Assembly (NCBI GenBank): GCA_963082975.1
Contig: OY720344.1
Location: forward strand, 34,836,033-34,900,032
Source: Labia minor
Taxonomy: Eukaryota > Arthropoda > Insecta > Dermaptera > Spongiphoridae
Length of the DNA: 64,000 nucleotides
Direction: 5' to 3'
Shown: positions 1 through 10,698 of the stretch, piece by piece
Position numbering within the stretch: the first letter of the stretch is position 1
How the letters are laid out: each line of letters opens with the position of its first letter
The notes under the pieces: model-generated
The model's input: the letters and a program-made list of their open reading frames with translations, nothing else
Told to the model about the DNA's origin: nothing
The model's database searches: none
Made by a program: the position numbers and the translations under genes

Positions 1-352
1 TAGTATTAGCGATCGACGATAGGAAGGGAAGGGTTATTTTCACACCAAATTGCACATGAGGAGATTTTTTACATATCACCACCAATCATGCACTTTGTAT
101 TGGTTTTATTCTCGAGAAAAATCATTTTTATTAGTTTTTTTCTTAATTAAAATTATATGACGTCATCCAGCCATTCATGACGTCACAGCCTGGTCTTACA
201 TATATATTATAAATAAAATAAAATGAAAAATATTAATGTTATATCCATATCTGTTTTTATAGATATATTAAAATTATTTGAAATTGATTCTGTAGCTGGA
301 AATTGATTTATTTCAAACCGTCGGTCGGTTCGGGCCTGGCCACAGGTCAACT
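1..352 (+). repeat. Family A repeat (HINE-like), 3' part, cut by window edge
   Basis: It matches the second half of the full family-A copies at 10699, 35071 and 50007. It starts in the middle, at the internal ATCGACGATAGGAAGGGAA box, and runs through the two TGACGTCA-type palindromes near 168-187 to the conserved 3' end. That end has the subterminal box CGTCGGTCGGT and the hairpin GACC..GGTC before CAACTTA. The 5' half must lie left of the window. There is no coding capacity. Confidence 0.85.
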
Positions 353-1365
353 TATATCTGTTTATCCAGGAAATTTTAATATTATATAGACTTAAACTTG
401 GGTGAGCGGATTACTATGAAATTACTTCTTACTTATATCCACCAATTTGAAAATTATATGTTAAATATTGTAAATATCTAATAGAAAAAAAACGTAGAAA
501 TTAATAAACTGTTTCTATGTTTTATTAATTAAAATGATTGTATTCAATTATCTTTATTTTTGTTTTTAACTTAAATTACTCATTTATTCAGTATTTATTA
601 TTATATATTTACATGATACAGTTATAAAATGTTTAAAAAATTAATTTATTTTACTCTTAAATTTTATTTTAAGACAAAGACCTGGAACTATTAAAAAATT
701 GACTGAGCCCTATATTATAAATATCCTGAATACTTTTCTTATATTATCAAGTTTCCTCCTTCCTTTGTCGTAGGCAAATTAAAATTTTAGGAAAATATCA
801 TTTGCCTAGACAAAAGCCATTTGGCTAAATCTTTGTTGAGCAAATAGCTTTAAGCATAATAATCTCATCACATTTAATATTTTTCCTTTATTCAATAAGA
901 ATTTATTTTATTTAATATAAACTATATTATCTGAGGGGATAGGCGCGAGGCAATTTTACCCAAAATGTTTTACAATATTTATAGATTTTAAAACAAGTTA
1001 AAATCTTAATTAATCAAAGTTTTTTCTTACTACAAATTTGTCTAAAACTTGTTATTATCTATGACTTGCTTCTGAAGTTAGATAAATATACAATAAAGAA
1101 CTAAAAATTTTTTGAATAATTTCGTAATTGGCTACTGTAATAGTTAATAATAAACATAATATTCATAACGATATGTTTTTGAACGTCAGCTTGAACCACT
1201 CTTTTATTGTTGTATATTTATTGACACCTGTTAATAATTATTTTACTTAAAAAAAACAATTCAAATGATTTTTCATTTAATTGAGTCATATACAGATCGA
1301 TTTTTGAACATCGAAAACTCCAAGAATTTAATAAAAATCCTTTGAACAATTTTTAAGATTAAAAA
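353..1365. other. AT-rich stretch without recognised genes
   Basis: Very AT-rich unique-looking DNA. The only structure noted is a 9-bp inverted repeat, TAGGCAAAT (771-779) and ATTTGCCTA (800-808). A pyrimidine-rich tract ending in AG at 772-773 precedes a 17-codon open frame. Both are treated as findings. Confidence 0.6.
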
Positions 1366-1366
1366 T

Positions 1367-1392
<26 letters not shown>
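1366..1392. repeat. (TA)n microsatellite
   Basis: An uninterrupted TA dinucleotide run sits immediately left of a mariner terminus. TA is the mariner target, so the run is a natural landing site. Confidence 0.9.
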
Positions 1393-1398
<6 letters not shown>

Positions 1399-1400
1399 TT

Positions 1401-1812
1401 TCGAGGGTGGGGTGAAAAGTTTCCGGCCTGCTCAAGAAAAACGATGTTTTTATAAATTTTTTTTTTATATATTTTTCAACATAATGTCCATCAAGACTGA
1501 TACATTTCTCTTCACGGTGTTCTAATTAATTTAATTTAATTTAATTTAATTTAAGTCTCATCAACAGTTATGAATCGACGCAAAAATTCGTTTGGATTAC
1601 GCCTACAGCGCTAAATTGTCGGTAGAAATGGTTTTTCGAAGCAGTTTTTGGTCTAACGTTAGCAAACGCGGCACCCACGTTGCACACAGCTTTCCATATT
1701 CAATTGGTTGTGCAAAATATTTCGCACGTTCAGCTGACATCGTAGAGGTCTCAGCTATCTTGAATGTTGAAAAATAAAGCAAAAAAAAAAAACTTTTCAC
1801 CCCACCCTCGTA
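1401..1812 (-). mobile_element. Mariner-like element, internally deleted
   Basis: The ends are inverted copies of CGAGGGTGGGGTGAAAAGTTT: one at 1401-1421, the other ending in the canonical CCCTCGTA at 1812. The left TA and first base have decayed. On the minus strand between about 1745 and 1600, the frame reads WVPRLLTLDQK, preceded by KLCA. This is the mariner transposase linker after the N-terminal helix-turn-helix. The catalytic DD34D region is absent, so the copy is non-autonomous. The family assignment from ends plus protein motif is firm; exact limits are good to a few bases. Confidence 0.82.
1603..1745 (-). pseudogene. Mariner transposase N-terminal fragment
   Basis: Read on the minus strand, the frame contains AERAKYFAQPIEYGKLCATW followed by VPRLLTLDQK. 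In mariner transposases the WVPxxLTxxQK motif follows the DNA-binding domain and marks the start of the catalytic part. Nothing beyond this motif remains: no DD or D catalytic residues are found in the element. The fragment lies inside the inverted repeats of the 1401-1812 element and has no promoter of its own. It is a dead relic and cannot make transposase. Confidence 0.7.
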
Positions 1813-2364
1813 TATCTTAGGTTGGGGAATATGTTCGTTCGTTTTTTTTTCAAAGAGCATTATTTAAGTGATTTCTTTGGTGATTAGCAAAGTGATTGTA
1901 TTCATTAGAAAGTGCTTTTTCTACTCTACAAAAGTGTGTTATTTATTTTTGAATATAATTTTATTATTTCCTATTTTCCAACATTTGGGCATGAAACGTG
2001 TGTCCAAAATTGCTAAATTTTGACTAAAATAACCGCCGCATGAGCATCGCTCAAGAGCTGTTGAATGACGTCAACGACGACCCAGATTTACACAAAAGGG
2101 TCATAAGTAAAAAACTAACTAAACACTAAACATAAAAACTAAAGAGATCTATGCAAGGGCGGAGATTTGCAATGATTGAGCAGATAAAGACTGCATCGCT
2201 GGAAGAGCTCAAGGCTATACCGGAAAGTGCTTTGAGGATTAGAAAAACCGTTTGCATAAGTGTATTGGATTACTTCGAAGGGGACAACATAAATATTAAT
2301 AAATAAATAAATAAATATTTTTTCTTAAAAATACAAAGTCACCTTACTACGAACACACCTCGTA
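1813..2364 (+). mobile_element. Second mariner relic (SETMAR-type), abutting the first
   Basis: Two blocks of mariner transposase lie in the same orientation. Around 2035-2105 the sequence encodes RRMSIAQELLNDVNDDPDL-like residues and then HKRVI. Around 2150-2305 it encodes MQGRRFAMIEQIK, ELKAIPESAL and DYFEGDNININK, the usual C-terminus of this clade. The two blocks are joined by a large internal deletion that removed all three catalytic aspartates. The right end at about 2340-2364 reads CACCTCGTA, a mariner-type terminus. The left terminus is not clear and may have been lost where the element meets its neighbour. Confidence 0.72.
2035..2305 (+). pseudogene. Mariner transposase relic, internally deleted
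   Basis: The first block (about 2035-2105) is the segment that normally precedes the catalytic ITGDE motif. It ends at VIS, just before where the first aspartate should be. The second block (about 2150-2305) resumes in the region after the third aspartate and reaches the characteristic YFEGDN C-terminus and stop. Compared with the roughly 350 residues usual for the family, about 200 central residues are gone. The join also has stops and a frame break. No activity is possible. Confidence 0.72.
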
Positions 2365-3180
2365 TATATATATAAATATAATATATAATATAAACAATTT
2401 TTGCTAATTTAATAATATTAGATTAAAATTTGATTTATTTGGCAAATTTCGGAAATTGAAAGATATACAAACAAATTTATTAACAAGTTTATTTTTATAA
2501 TGTTTATTTTACTTTAGGTTTTATTTTGATAAAAAATATTAAATTTATAAATAAAAATAAATTGAATTTCACTTTACATTTTAATAGAAATTGAGTTTAA
2601 ATTCAATATAAATTTTTAAGCTCAAAAATAAAAAATAATCTTTTAATACAAGTATGGAAATATTTAAATATCTTATATGTATATTTATCTTTAGATATAT
2701 TTAAATGAATATTTTGAAAAAATATTTGGATATATATAATCTATTTTAAAACTATATATATATATTCCAATTCGGGAAATTAAGAGAAAAGTTTAAGTAG
2801 AATTTTAATGATAATAAACATAATATTTTAATTTTTATATCTTATTATAATAAATTCAAGCAACCCGTTGGTATTATGATATGTCAATTGTTCTTAAATA
2901 TTTAAGGATTAATAATTTATTAAGTAATTTTTTTTGGTAAGAAATGTCTATTGTCTGTCCTTTGGAAAAAAGGTTCCTCAACTCTAATTTAAAGTTATTT
3001 TAGTTTCTAGTATCTATTCAAATAGTTTTTAGTTTAGTTCAAGTATGTATGTGTAAATGTTTGTAAGTAAAATATAAGAATTATTGAATTATAATTTTAG
3101 TAATAAATTAAAGTCAATTATATTATTTATATTTCATTTTTACTTAAATTTTCATTTTATTAAAGTTAGTTAAATAGTAA
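2365..3180. other. AT-rich stretch, nothing recognised
   Basis: Mostly A/T runs, with short (TA)n tracts near 2366-2390 and 2752-2765. No open frame, hairpin or repeat match was noticed. Confidence 0.6.
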
Positions 3181-4808
3181 TCTATATATATAAAGGAGAG
3201 TGTTTGTATGTATGTATGTATGTAATTTGTTTACTTTTTTGCTGTCATAGAAACAAACAAAAAAGAAATTCCCAATCAAAGAATTATTATAATATTTAAC
3301 TTTTTATTTTAAATTCTAATATTCACAAATATCATTTCAATTAAATAATTTATTCTAAAAAAGTTCTCATTTTAATTAATATAATAAAATATTTAAATCA
3401 TATTTAACTTAAATTTTATTTTGTATTTATTCTTTCTATATTTGAATACTTCTTTTATTTTAAGGGAGGGAATTAACTATGATCTAAAAAAATTAATAAA
3501 TGAACTTAATAATAAAAAATCAAATAAATCCATTAATTTAAATTAATACTATTAATGAATGTATATATTGTTAATTTATCTTTAGTTTTATCAATACTTT
3601 TATACCGTTAATTTTTATAAATTAATTTTTATAAATTGTCTCAAGTCTCTAACTTTGCATTTTCTCAAATTTTATTATAATTAAAAATATTCAATAAAAA
3701 TCAAGCAATGAAATTAAAATATCAAAATGAAATGATCAAGAAATATTATACTCTATTATAACATATACAATACTTATAAACTATAGGCGGAGGAAATATT
3801 AGACTATATCATTGCGGGTTCAGGCCAAATCGATCAACATTAATTAAGATATTTTCATTATGACAGATATTAAAAAAACCGCGAATTCAATATCTCTGTT
3901 CACTAATTATTTGTAGACTTTAGTAAAACCTACGCATGACTCAATAGATCCGGATAAACTTTTTCAAATTTTGATCTTAAAATTTATCTTGAAGGTAGTA
4001 AAGAAAGAGTAAGATGCGGAAATCAATTGTAAAATATTAGGTGACCCAGACGACTTAAATATAATAGGAGATTGGGCAATTGCAATTACAGATAGCGACG
4101 AAAAATTAATCGAGGTAGGAAAAGAGATGAGGTTTGAAATGAATAATGATAAATAAATATATTTAGAAACAAACAGGAGCAATATTAACATACAAAATGT
4201 AGAATTTGAATATGTAGAAAAATTGAATGTAATCACAAAGGATAATAATATTTGAGAAGAATTTAAATCGAAGTTGCAATCGGGAAACGCCTGTTATCAT
4301 GCAGTAAAGAGGCTTATCTCATCAAAATTATTATAAAAGGGAATGAAAATTAAAATATATAAAACAATTATTTTGTCTGTTGTATTATATGAGTGTGAGA
4401 CATGGTCTATGATCTTAGGAGATGAGAGTAGATTCAGAGTATTTGAGAATAGGATTCTCCCCAGCATTTATGGGCCAAAGAAAGATGAGGGAATGACGTA
4501 CGAGAGATGGAACAGAGGTTCAGGATAAGGACACTTGGAGAAATGTGGTTGTAGCTGCCAAGAACTTTCGAGTAGATAGATACAACATATTCAATAATAA
4601 TATATATAATTAATTTACTAAATAAATTAATATATATTTTAAATAATCACACAATAAGAAATGAATGTTTTATGTTATACATTGTTTGAAACAAAATGGA
4701 TGAAAACCTTTTACTACTTTCAACCAAATACTATGTACCACTCGGGGGTACAGGGGGCGGAGCCCCCGTCTAGATGTGAAGAGCGACGAAGGAGCTCTGA
4801 GCAGCTAG
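3181..4808 (+). mobile_element. Helitron, complete ends, carrying a LINE fragment
   Basis: The 5' end is TCTATATATATAAAGGAG preceded by A. The 3' end is CAGCTAG followed by T. Helitrons have 5'-TC and CTRR-3' ends and insert between A and T, and all three conditions are met. Before the end lie the hairpin GGGGGCGGAGCCCCC (4753-4767) and a second GAGC..GCTC stem. The same 3' block recurs at 8366, 21920 and 54957. There is no Rep/helicase gene, so the element is non-autonomous. Its middle holds the LINE relic at 3789-4590, either captured or nested. Confidence 0.82.
3789..4590 (+). pseudogene. LINE reverse transcriptase relic
   Basis: Conceptual frames contain, in order, a CGFRPNRSTL-like motif (about 3808-3842), REFN (about 3881), VDFSKTYA then DSIDPDKLF after a one-base shift (about 3913-3965), GDPDDLNIIGD (about 4041-4073) and KLIEVGKEM. 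Then come LYECETWSM and FRVFENRILPSIYGPKKDE (about 4385-4485). These are the fingers, palm and C-terminal motifs of a non-LTR retrotransposon reverse transcriptase. GDPDD stands where the YADD active site belongs, so the palm is degenerate. Several frameshifts and stops are present and the upstream endonuclease is absent. It lies within the Helitron at 3181-4808 in the same orientation. The exact clade is not assigned. Confidence 0.78.
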
Positions 4809-5157
4809 TAATATATAAACTTTAAAAATTATAATTATATAATAGGATGTTAGAGTTGGTATAAATAATAAGAAAGTGAAAATAGATTAGAAATAAAATG
4901 TGTCAACAATCAACAATTCAGTTCATTCACCTTTAAAATGCTTTCTTATTGAATTGAATTACATTTATTTATTATTTAAGGAATTCTATCTTAAACAATG
5001 TTCATACAATTCTAAAATTGAACTGACAAATTCCGAAATTTTAAGAAATGGTTTCTTTAAAAAAAAAGATTTAATTTAATAAAAATATTAATAATATATT
5101 GTAGATACATTATTATGTGAATTATTCATTATATTTATTATTTATCTATTTATCTCT
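4809..5157. other. AT-rich stretch, nothing recognised
   Basis: No repeat match or open frame was noticed apart from an A/T-rich background. Confidence 0.55.
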
Positions 5158-5345
5158 GTGGCTCTATACGGAACTCGGAAAGTTCTTGGATGCAGCAACC
5201 ACACCCCTCCAAGAATTCCTATTCTGAGCCACAACCTTCTAGTCCCTATCCTCTCCCATCTATCTCAAGTCTTTTCCCACATTATCCACCCACCGCTTCC
5301 TTGGACTTCCAATTGGAGGTTTCCCACTCAGGAAAAATATTTAAA
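5158..5345 (-). pseudogene. LINE 3' end fragment, minus strand
   Basis: The reverse complement matches the 3' part of the LINE copy at 47640-47820. It contains the same segment for a GRP..R motif, a GTGGATAATGTGGGAAAA-type stretch, the AAGAACTTTC block and the terminal CGTATAGAGCCACAG. It is a 5'-truncated insertion with no intact frame, which is typical of LINE insertions. Open frames on the plus strand here are shadows of this non-coding strand. Confidence 0.7.
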
Positions 5346-7416
5346 TATTTAAATAATTTATTAAGTTGTTTTTCATTTGGGGCTATGAAAAATATAATAA
5401 CAAAGATTAAAATAAAGAAAAAATTCGAGCAACTTTTAAACAAAAAAAACGTTAAACGACTTTTGCCTTTACGGGCATAATAAATCCAAATAAGTGATTA
5501 ATATCAATGAAAACATGTCAAATATTCACATTGGCATTTGCCAGTAAGTGGTTTTTAAAATTCTATTCATTTAAATAAATTTTATTGAAATTTTATTTCT
5601 AATAAATATAGAAATTATCAGCTGCAATGTCCCAAGGACATTGATAATTAGAAATAATTTTATAACAATCCGAAAGCATGTCGCTTGGAAATCGCCTGAC
5701 GCGGTTCTTTTCTATCTAATTTTATTAAATTATCAAAATAATTAATATAAGAATAAATTAATTAATTTATATATTAATTGATTATAAATTGTTTATTAGA
5801 GATTAACGTGTGATTCATTGCTTCATTCAAATGTTAAAAAAAATTTCATTTGAAATTAATTTAAATAAAAACATATTCTCTCAGGTAATGTTTATTTCCT
5901 CTCCCTTCTGTCTCCTTATCTTAATTCTATAATTTATTTTATTTCTCTTTTTTAAGTGTTTTTGGCTCCTAAACTCTCTAGACTTTTATATTTATATTCA
6001 TTATTATAAATAAACTAATTTATTATATATAAAATTTTTAACATTTACTTTATTTTTACAAATAATAAATTTTTAAAGAGTATACTAAATTTTAACAAAT
6101 TATCTATAATTATTTAAGGGATTTTTATTAATACACCACATATTTATCTAATTTATTTATTTAGTTATTTAGTTACTGCTTATTCTACAGTCATTATCAA
6201 GTACCGTATGCTTGCACCGACCCAAGCAGACTGACTCACAATGATCATTTTCGGCTTTTATATAAAAAGTTATTTAGGTATATATTTATATATTTATTTA
6301 TTCCAAATATCTTGTTACTCTATTAAATTTAAAAGGAATTATTGAAAATTTTAAAAAATGAAATTATATCAATAAAAATATGTTTTATCTCAAATTATTC
6401 AAATACAAGACCAAAAATTCTTAAAATAATTCGAACAATTATATTCTCACAAAATAATTAATAATTAAATTCTGAACAATATACAGACAAAAATTTAATT
6501 TTAATTCAACCCGTGGATATTTTGTTATGAGATTCAAATCTTACAAAATACAAAATACCGAATTATATAATATTAATTTCAAAACTGCAATTAAATTAAT
6601 AGAAGTACTTTTTTAATTAAAAATATTTTTACCTAATATTAAATATTTTTTTATAATTTTTATACTTTTTTTTAGTTCCCATTTATAATAAATAATAATT
6701 TAAACTCTATTTTTTAAATGCTTGTTTAAAAGGTTGTTTAAATATCTTGGAACATTAACAAATTCGTTAGAGTAAATGATTGTTTTCAAAAGTAATTATA
6801 CTTTATTAAATAAATAAATAGATAGATTATATCTTATATTTCTTATGGAAATAAAGATTTAAATGAGAACATATAAAAGCTAAACAAGCACGCCTAAGTA
6901 ACCAAAGTTAATCTTTTCTTGAATCAAACACTCTATGTATAGTAGTATTATATACTCGTACTTGAAATAAAATCTAAAACCTTTTAACTTTTTCTTCATG
7001 CATTTTTGATTTATCTTTTATCTCTGTTCAAAGTGAAGTTACTTTCTTCGATGCACTAACTCTAAATCTTAAGTTTCCCTCCTTTGGGATATTCACAGAT
7101 AATAATAATAATAATAATAATCGTTTTTTTTTGTTTTGACATTTTCTTAACTTTATTTTTAGAAAGTTTGAAGATTTTCATATATTTAACCAAATATGTT
7201 ATAGTAAATATGCATTTAGAAATAAAGTAAATAAGCATTTTTTTTTTATTATTTATTTATATTTACTTTAAAGTTAATAATAAATTAGCAATTTATGATG
7301 TCAAAATTCTTTGTAGATCTTCAGGCTTAGATAATTCATACATACTTCGACTATTTGTATTTTAGATAAAACTCCATTGATTATTAGTTAATTTAAGTAA
7401 CTACAATATATATATA
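5346..7416. other. Long AT-rich stretch with minor motifs only
   Basis: No repeat family or convincing gene. It includes an (AAT)n tract at about 7099-7122 and a slightly GC-richer patch at 6190-6260. A short ATG frame at 5507-5543 is followed by a GTAAGT donor-like site (see rejected items). Confidence 0.55.
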
Positions 7417-8406
7417 TCTATAATAATAAAAGCAAGTGTAATGTGTCTGTCTGTTTGTTTGTCTGTTTGTCTGACCGAGCTCTCCAGCAAAAACTATCGC
7501 ACGCAGGGACCTGGAATTTTTTACACGGAAGCACAAAGGGGCTGGCCACCAGACCTCGAAGCCCGATTTTCGATTTTTTAATTAGAAAAATTTTAAAAAA
7601 ATTATAAAGAATATTAATTAAAAATAGTTTAGTTATCATACTAGATCATAGAGGCGCTGGTGTCGATAATTTGGCGGTAATTTAAATTCTGAGCAATGTG
7701 CAGATAAAAATCTTTTTATGTATCTATTGATATTTACAATATCTCAATTGATCTTATTGGCCTTTTAAACTTTGAAAACATTCACATTACGACTATAATT
7801 TAATACTATTAATTTTTAAGATTATGTGAGTAAATTATTTTAATTAAGAAAATTTGATCTCATAATTGGATTTTCACGTAAGATTTTAATATATAATATA
7901 TTTTTTAATATTATTTTTATAGTAGTTTAGTGTTATGCTAATTTTATATTTTATTTTTATTTTGTTTACTCTGATTTTTTTTTAAATAAGTTAATAACAT
8001 TTAAAGTAGCATAAAAAAATTAATCGAGGCAGGAAAATTGTTGGGGTTTGAAATTAATAGTGATAAGACAAAATAATTAGTATCAGGTATGCAAATATTT
8101 TGCAAAGAATTTAAATCGAGGTTGCAATCGGGAAATTATTATCAAAGGGGATCAAAATTATTAAATTATAGGTCATAAAATAGAGAAGGCTGGGGCCGAC
8201 AGGGCACATGGCTAGCATGGGAGAGGAAAATATATTGGTGGGAGTTCGATTGGAAAACGTCCGTTTGGAAGACCAATTGTGAACAGGGTGGACAATGTAG
8301 GAAGGAACGTGAGAGAGATAGGATAGGGTAGGAGTTAGATTGTTATAGCTCAGAATAGGGACACTCGGGGGGCGGAGCCCCCGTCTAGGTGTGAAGAGCG
8401 CCGAAC
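7417..8406 (+). mobile_element. Helitron, 3' end truncated, carrying LINE fragment
   Basis: The 5' end is TCTATAATAATAAAAGCAAG preceded by A, followed by a TGTCTGTCTGTTTG-type tract and a CACGCAGGGACCTGGAATTT block typical of Helitron 5' regions. The 3' hairpin GGGGGCGGAGCCCCC (8369-8383) and GTCTAGGTGTGAAGAGCGCC are present. The copy breaks at GAGCGCCGAA, where a hAT-type terminus (8404-8448) starts, so the final CTAG is missing. It contains a LINE piece at 8015-8360, like the copy at 3181. Confidence 0.72.
8015..8360 (+). pseudogene. LINE reverse transcriptase fragment
   Basis: It encodes KLIEAGKLLGFEINSDKTK, the region just after the YADD motif in LINE reverse transcriptases. It then jumps to the C-terminal GRP..RV.NVGRN-type region (about 8240-8310). 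The same EFKSRLQSGN segment occurs at 4258-4290 in the other Helitron. Frame breaks and stops make it non-functional. It lies between the Helitron 5' end and its 3' hairpin, ending directly against the hairpin block. Confidence 0.65.
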
Positions 8407-8448
8407 TGGAGATCGCCCAGGGCGGCAAAAGTTCTAGGTACGCCACTG
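8404..8448 (-). mobile_element. hAT-type terminal fragment
   Basis: The reverse complement starts CAGTGGCGTACCTAGAAC and continues into a GCCGCCCTGGGCG block. CAGTGGCG starts are usual for hAT-like termini. Only one end is present. It overrides the last bases of the Helitron 3' end, so it inserted or recombined there later. Confidence 0.5.
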
Positions 8449-8449
8449 T

Positions 8450-8837
8450 GTGAAGTGGTCAGGATTGCTCATGATATGATTGTGTGTGTGGGTGAATAAA
8501 AAATGGTAAATATGAAACAGCCAAGCCGCAGTCGAAAGTGTTTAATTACTCCTTTTATCAATACACAATAATTAATGGTGTTTGTATTTATCTAAGTATC
8601 GAACGATAGTCGTTTTAAGCTCTCGGATGTAGAAAGCTACGTGAAACAATAAACTGTACGTCGGACATGATCTACGCACGCCAGTGGTCTATTCTTGTCT
8701 ATTCTATACTGCCCACAGAGCATCCATACATACTGCCCCAAGCCACGCTTTCGGCCAGCCAATATGGCGTCTATCGTTTGTCCCGACGCTCCACTAGTCA
8801 TTGTCTCGTTCCACGTTAGATGGCGCAGGCTCAGAAC
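8450..8837 (-). mobile_element. LTR-like fragment (tentative)
   Basis: This is a GC-richer stretch without an open frame. Read on the minus strand it has a GCGCCATCTAACGTGG box, later a TAAATACAAACACC polyadenylation-like signal, and a 3' portion near CACTTTCGACTGCGG. This resembles a gypsy/BEL-type LTR in composition and layout. No TG..CA pair, primer-binding site or target duplication could be fixed, so the call is tentative. The TAGATGGCGC at about 8818-8827 also matches the arthropod CTCF-like core. Confidence 0.3.
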
Positions 8838-9293
8838 AAAAAATTATTTTATATTCCAACGTAGTCTCCTTTGAACTCTATACACTTCGTCTAACATTAC
8901 TCCAATTTTTTCATCCCTTCAAAAAAAAAAAAAAAATTGTTGAGGACATCAAAATGTGAGATAATTTCATCGTTGGAGTCAATTCTCTTTCCACCGAACG
9001 ATTTTTTGAGGTTTGGAAAAAAGAAATAGTCACTCGAGGCTAAATCCAGAGAATAGGGTAGATGAGGGAACAATTAGTTTCTCAATTCATGGATTTTCAA
9101 GGAGATTCACTTTTTTCCATTTTCTTCTTCACGAGGTAATCTACTATTAATTGTTGTCAAACAAAAACTAAAACACCCAGCTGGTTAAAATTTTAACAGG
9201 AGTCAGCTAATAGTATGTGCTGACAGGAGCAGTGTTTCCATTTCATTTAAGAGAGAATTCAAAAAGTCACGTACTTATTGATATGTCTTCGTA
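8838..9293 (-). mobile_element. Mariner, minus strand, missing one end
   Basis: The right end is a mariner 5' terminus read backwards: TACGAAGACATATCAATAAG. The minus strand encodes the end of a mariner transposase. It includes PYSLDLASSDYFFFPNLKK (the D of SPDLA-type third motif is kept, S-P changed to S-L), then GGKRIDSNDEIISHFDVL, and IEFKGDYV before the C-terminus. An A/T slip (poly-T on the minus strand at about 8923-8936) breaks the frame. The opposite terminus is missing or unrecognisable. It is related to the copies at 40405, 44287 and 62950. Confidence 0.75.
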
Positions 9294-9792
9294 TATATAT
9301 ATATAAGAATATACCGTTAAAATATGCCATAGGCAGACCCTTAAAATGTTGAACAGAATGAAAAGGGAGGAAATTCGGAATTCAAAAAGATTTCATTCCA
9401 ATGAGATTACTCCGCTTTTAGAGATCCTTTTTCCTAGCCCTGAAGCAGTTCATTTTTTGCTAGTCTTTTTAAATTTTATTCTATTTCTATATGATGATTT
9501 TTTTTAGAATAGTAATATGAATTTATTAATATATTCAGATATCTAATTAAAATAAATTTTAAATTTTTCTTATATATTTTATATATTATTTAATATTTTG
9601 AAGAATTTTTAAATAAAACCATATTTATATAGTACCTATTATCTTATTTGATAAAAAAACAAAAACTCATGTTTTTATAGAAATAATTCATACTATTTTA
9701 TAAATTTCATCAATATAAATTGTGATTTCATTAAATTCCTCTTTCTCTATCGACATTTATAGTGATTTGCTTTCTATTTACTTTCTTTTAAG
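9294..9792. other. AT-rich stretch
   Basis: Starts with a short (TA)n next to the mariner end. No gene or repeat family was recognised. The right edge is a pyrimidine-rich tract that reads as a splice acceptor for the next entry. Confidence 0.55.
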
Positions 9793-9877
9793 CATGGATA
9801 TCAAATTGACACCTCGCTCTAAAGGGACGCAACACTTTTTTAAAGTGGATGATTTCTATCCTCGTTTCAATCAATAA
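9793..9877 (+). CDS. Candidate terminal exon, unknown protein
   Basis: A pyrimidine-rich run, TTTACTTTCTTTTAAG, ends at 9792 and reads as a good splice acceptor. The following frame (one base, then ATG at 9794) encodes MDIKLTPRSKGTQHFFKVDD and then FYPRFNQ before TAA at 9875. AATAAA overlaps the stop (TCAATAAAAAC). The codons mix G/C-ending and A/T-ending third bases, unlike the A/T background. The product is not recognised. Alternatives are a chance frame or a decayed exon. If it is a real exon, it is a last exon on the plus strand, upstream of the internal exon at 11690. It would then be an alternative end or a different gene; its phase differs from that exon. Confidence 0.3.
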
Positions 9878-10308
9878 AAACATTAAATGCAACAATTTAT
9901 TAAATTTTAAAACTTTTATTGAAAAAACCATTAATGTGAAATAACTAAAAAATTCAAATATATTTTCATCAATTAAAATAACATATACACCTTCTCCCCT
10001 CGACTAATTTACATACACACTTAATGACTGTTCATACAATATCACAATAAAATGTACTATCGAAAAATTATCTTCAAAATATTCTAAAAATATATTAAAA
10101 TGCACGGAAATTACTCAATATAAATTCCATAAATAAAAAAAAATATTATATTCATGTAACATTATTCATTTATAAATATTAAAATAACCATTATGAAAAC
10201 AAATTTTGTATAATAATAGATAGTGAATTTGCATTTTTAAAAAATCTAATCAAACAAATATATTTGCTATATTAAGGAAGATATGTTCATATATGTTCGT
10301 TTGAGCTT
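9878..10308. other. AT-rich stretch
   Basis: Follows the AATAAA of the candidate terminal exon. No repeat or gene was recognised. Confidence 0.55.
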
Positions 10309-10482
10309 CCATGAAAAGTTATTTCCGGGTTATTTTCATGCGTTTTTGTGAGAATTTTTGAAAAAGATCCAGGATCCCAAAAATGACCTCCTCAAAATCC
10401 TTTTGAAAAGGGGGCCAAAATGGGCACCGAAGTGTCAAGACATAAAAACTCATACAAATAACCCGGAAATAATTTTCCATAA
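10309..10482. mobile_element. Short inverted-repeat element (MITE-like)
   Basis: About 40 bp at each end are imperfect inverted copies. The left arm includes GTTATTTCCGGGTTATTTTC and the right arm includes ATAACCCGGAAATAATTTTC. The centre is a GC-richer 90-bp block. There is no obvious TA, TTAA or longer target duplication, and no coding capacity. Only one copy is seen in the window. Confidence 0.6.
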
Positions 10483-10698
10483 ATAATAATATATATATAA
10501 ATATTTGTCAGTCTTAAGTTAATTTTTAATTTTTTTTTAATTTTACAAAATAAATAAAATACAAAAAAGTATAAGTATAAATTAAAATTAAATCAAAAAA
10601 TAAATTAATTCTTTCAAAAGTAACTTTGCAGCTTTACTAACATCAGTAAATAAATTTATAAAAATAAAATTTAATATTCATCCTGAATCGATATAAAA
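10483..10698. other. AT-rich spacer
   Basis: Nothing recognised. Confidence 0.5.

Noticed and set aside
5190-5480. 96-codon plus-strand frame
   Set aside because: It lies on the non-coding strand of a LINE 3' fragment and then runs into low-complexity Lys codons.
5507-5543. ATG frame MKTCQIFTLAFA followed by a GTAAGT donor, like a first exon with a signal peptide
   Set aside because: Only 37 bases, no convincing downstream exon, and such matches are expected by chance in AT-rich DNA.
8111-8446. 111-codon minus-strand frame
   Set aside because: Antisense shadow of a LINE piece, Helitron hairpin and hAT end joined together.
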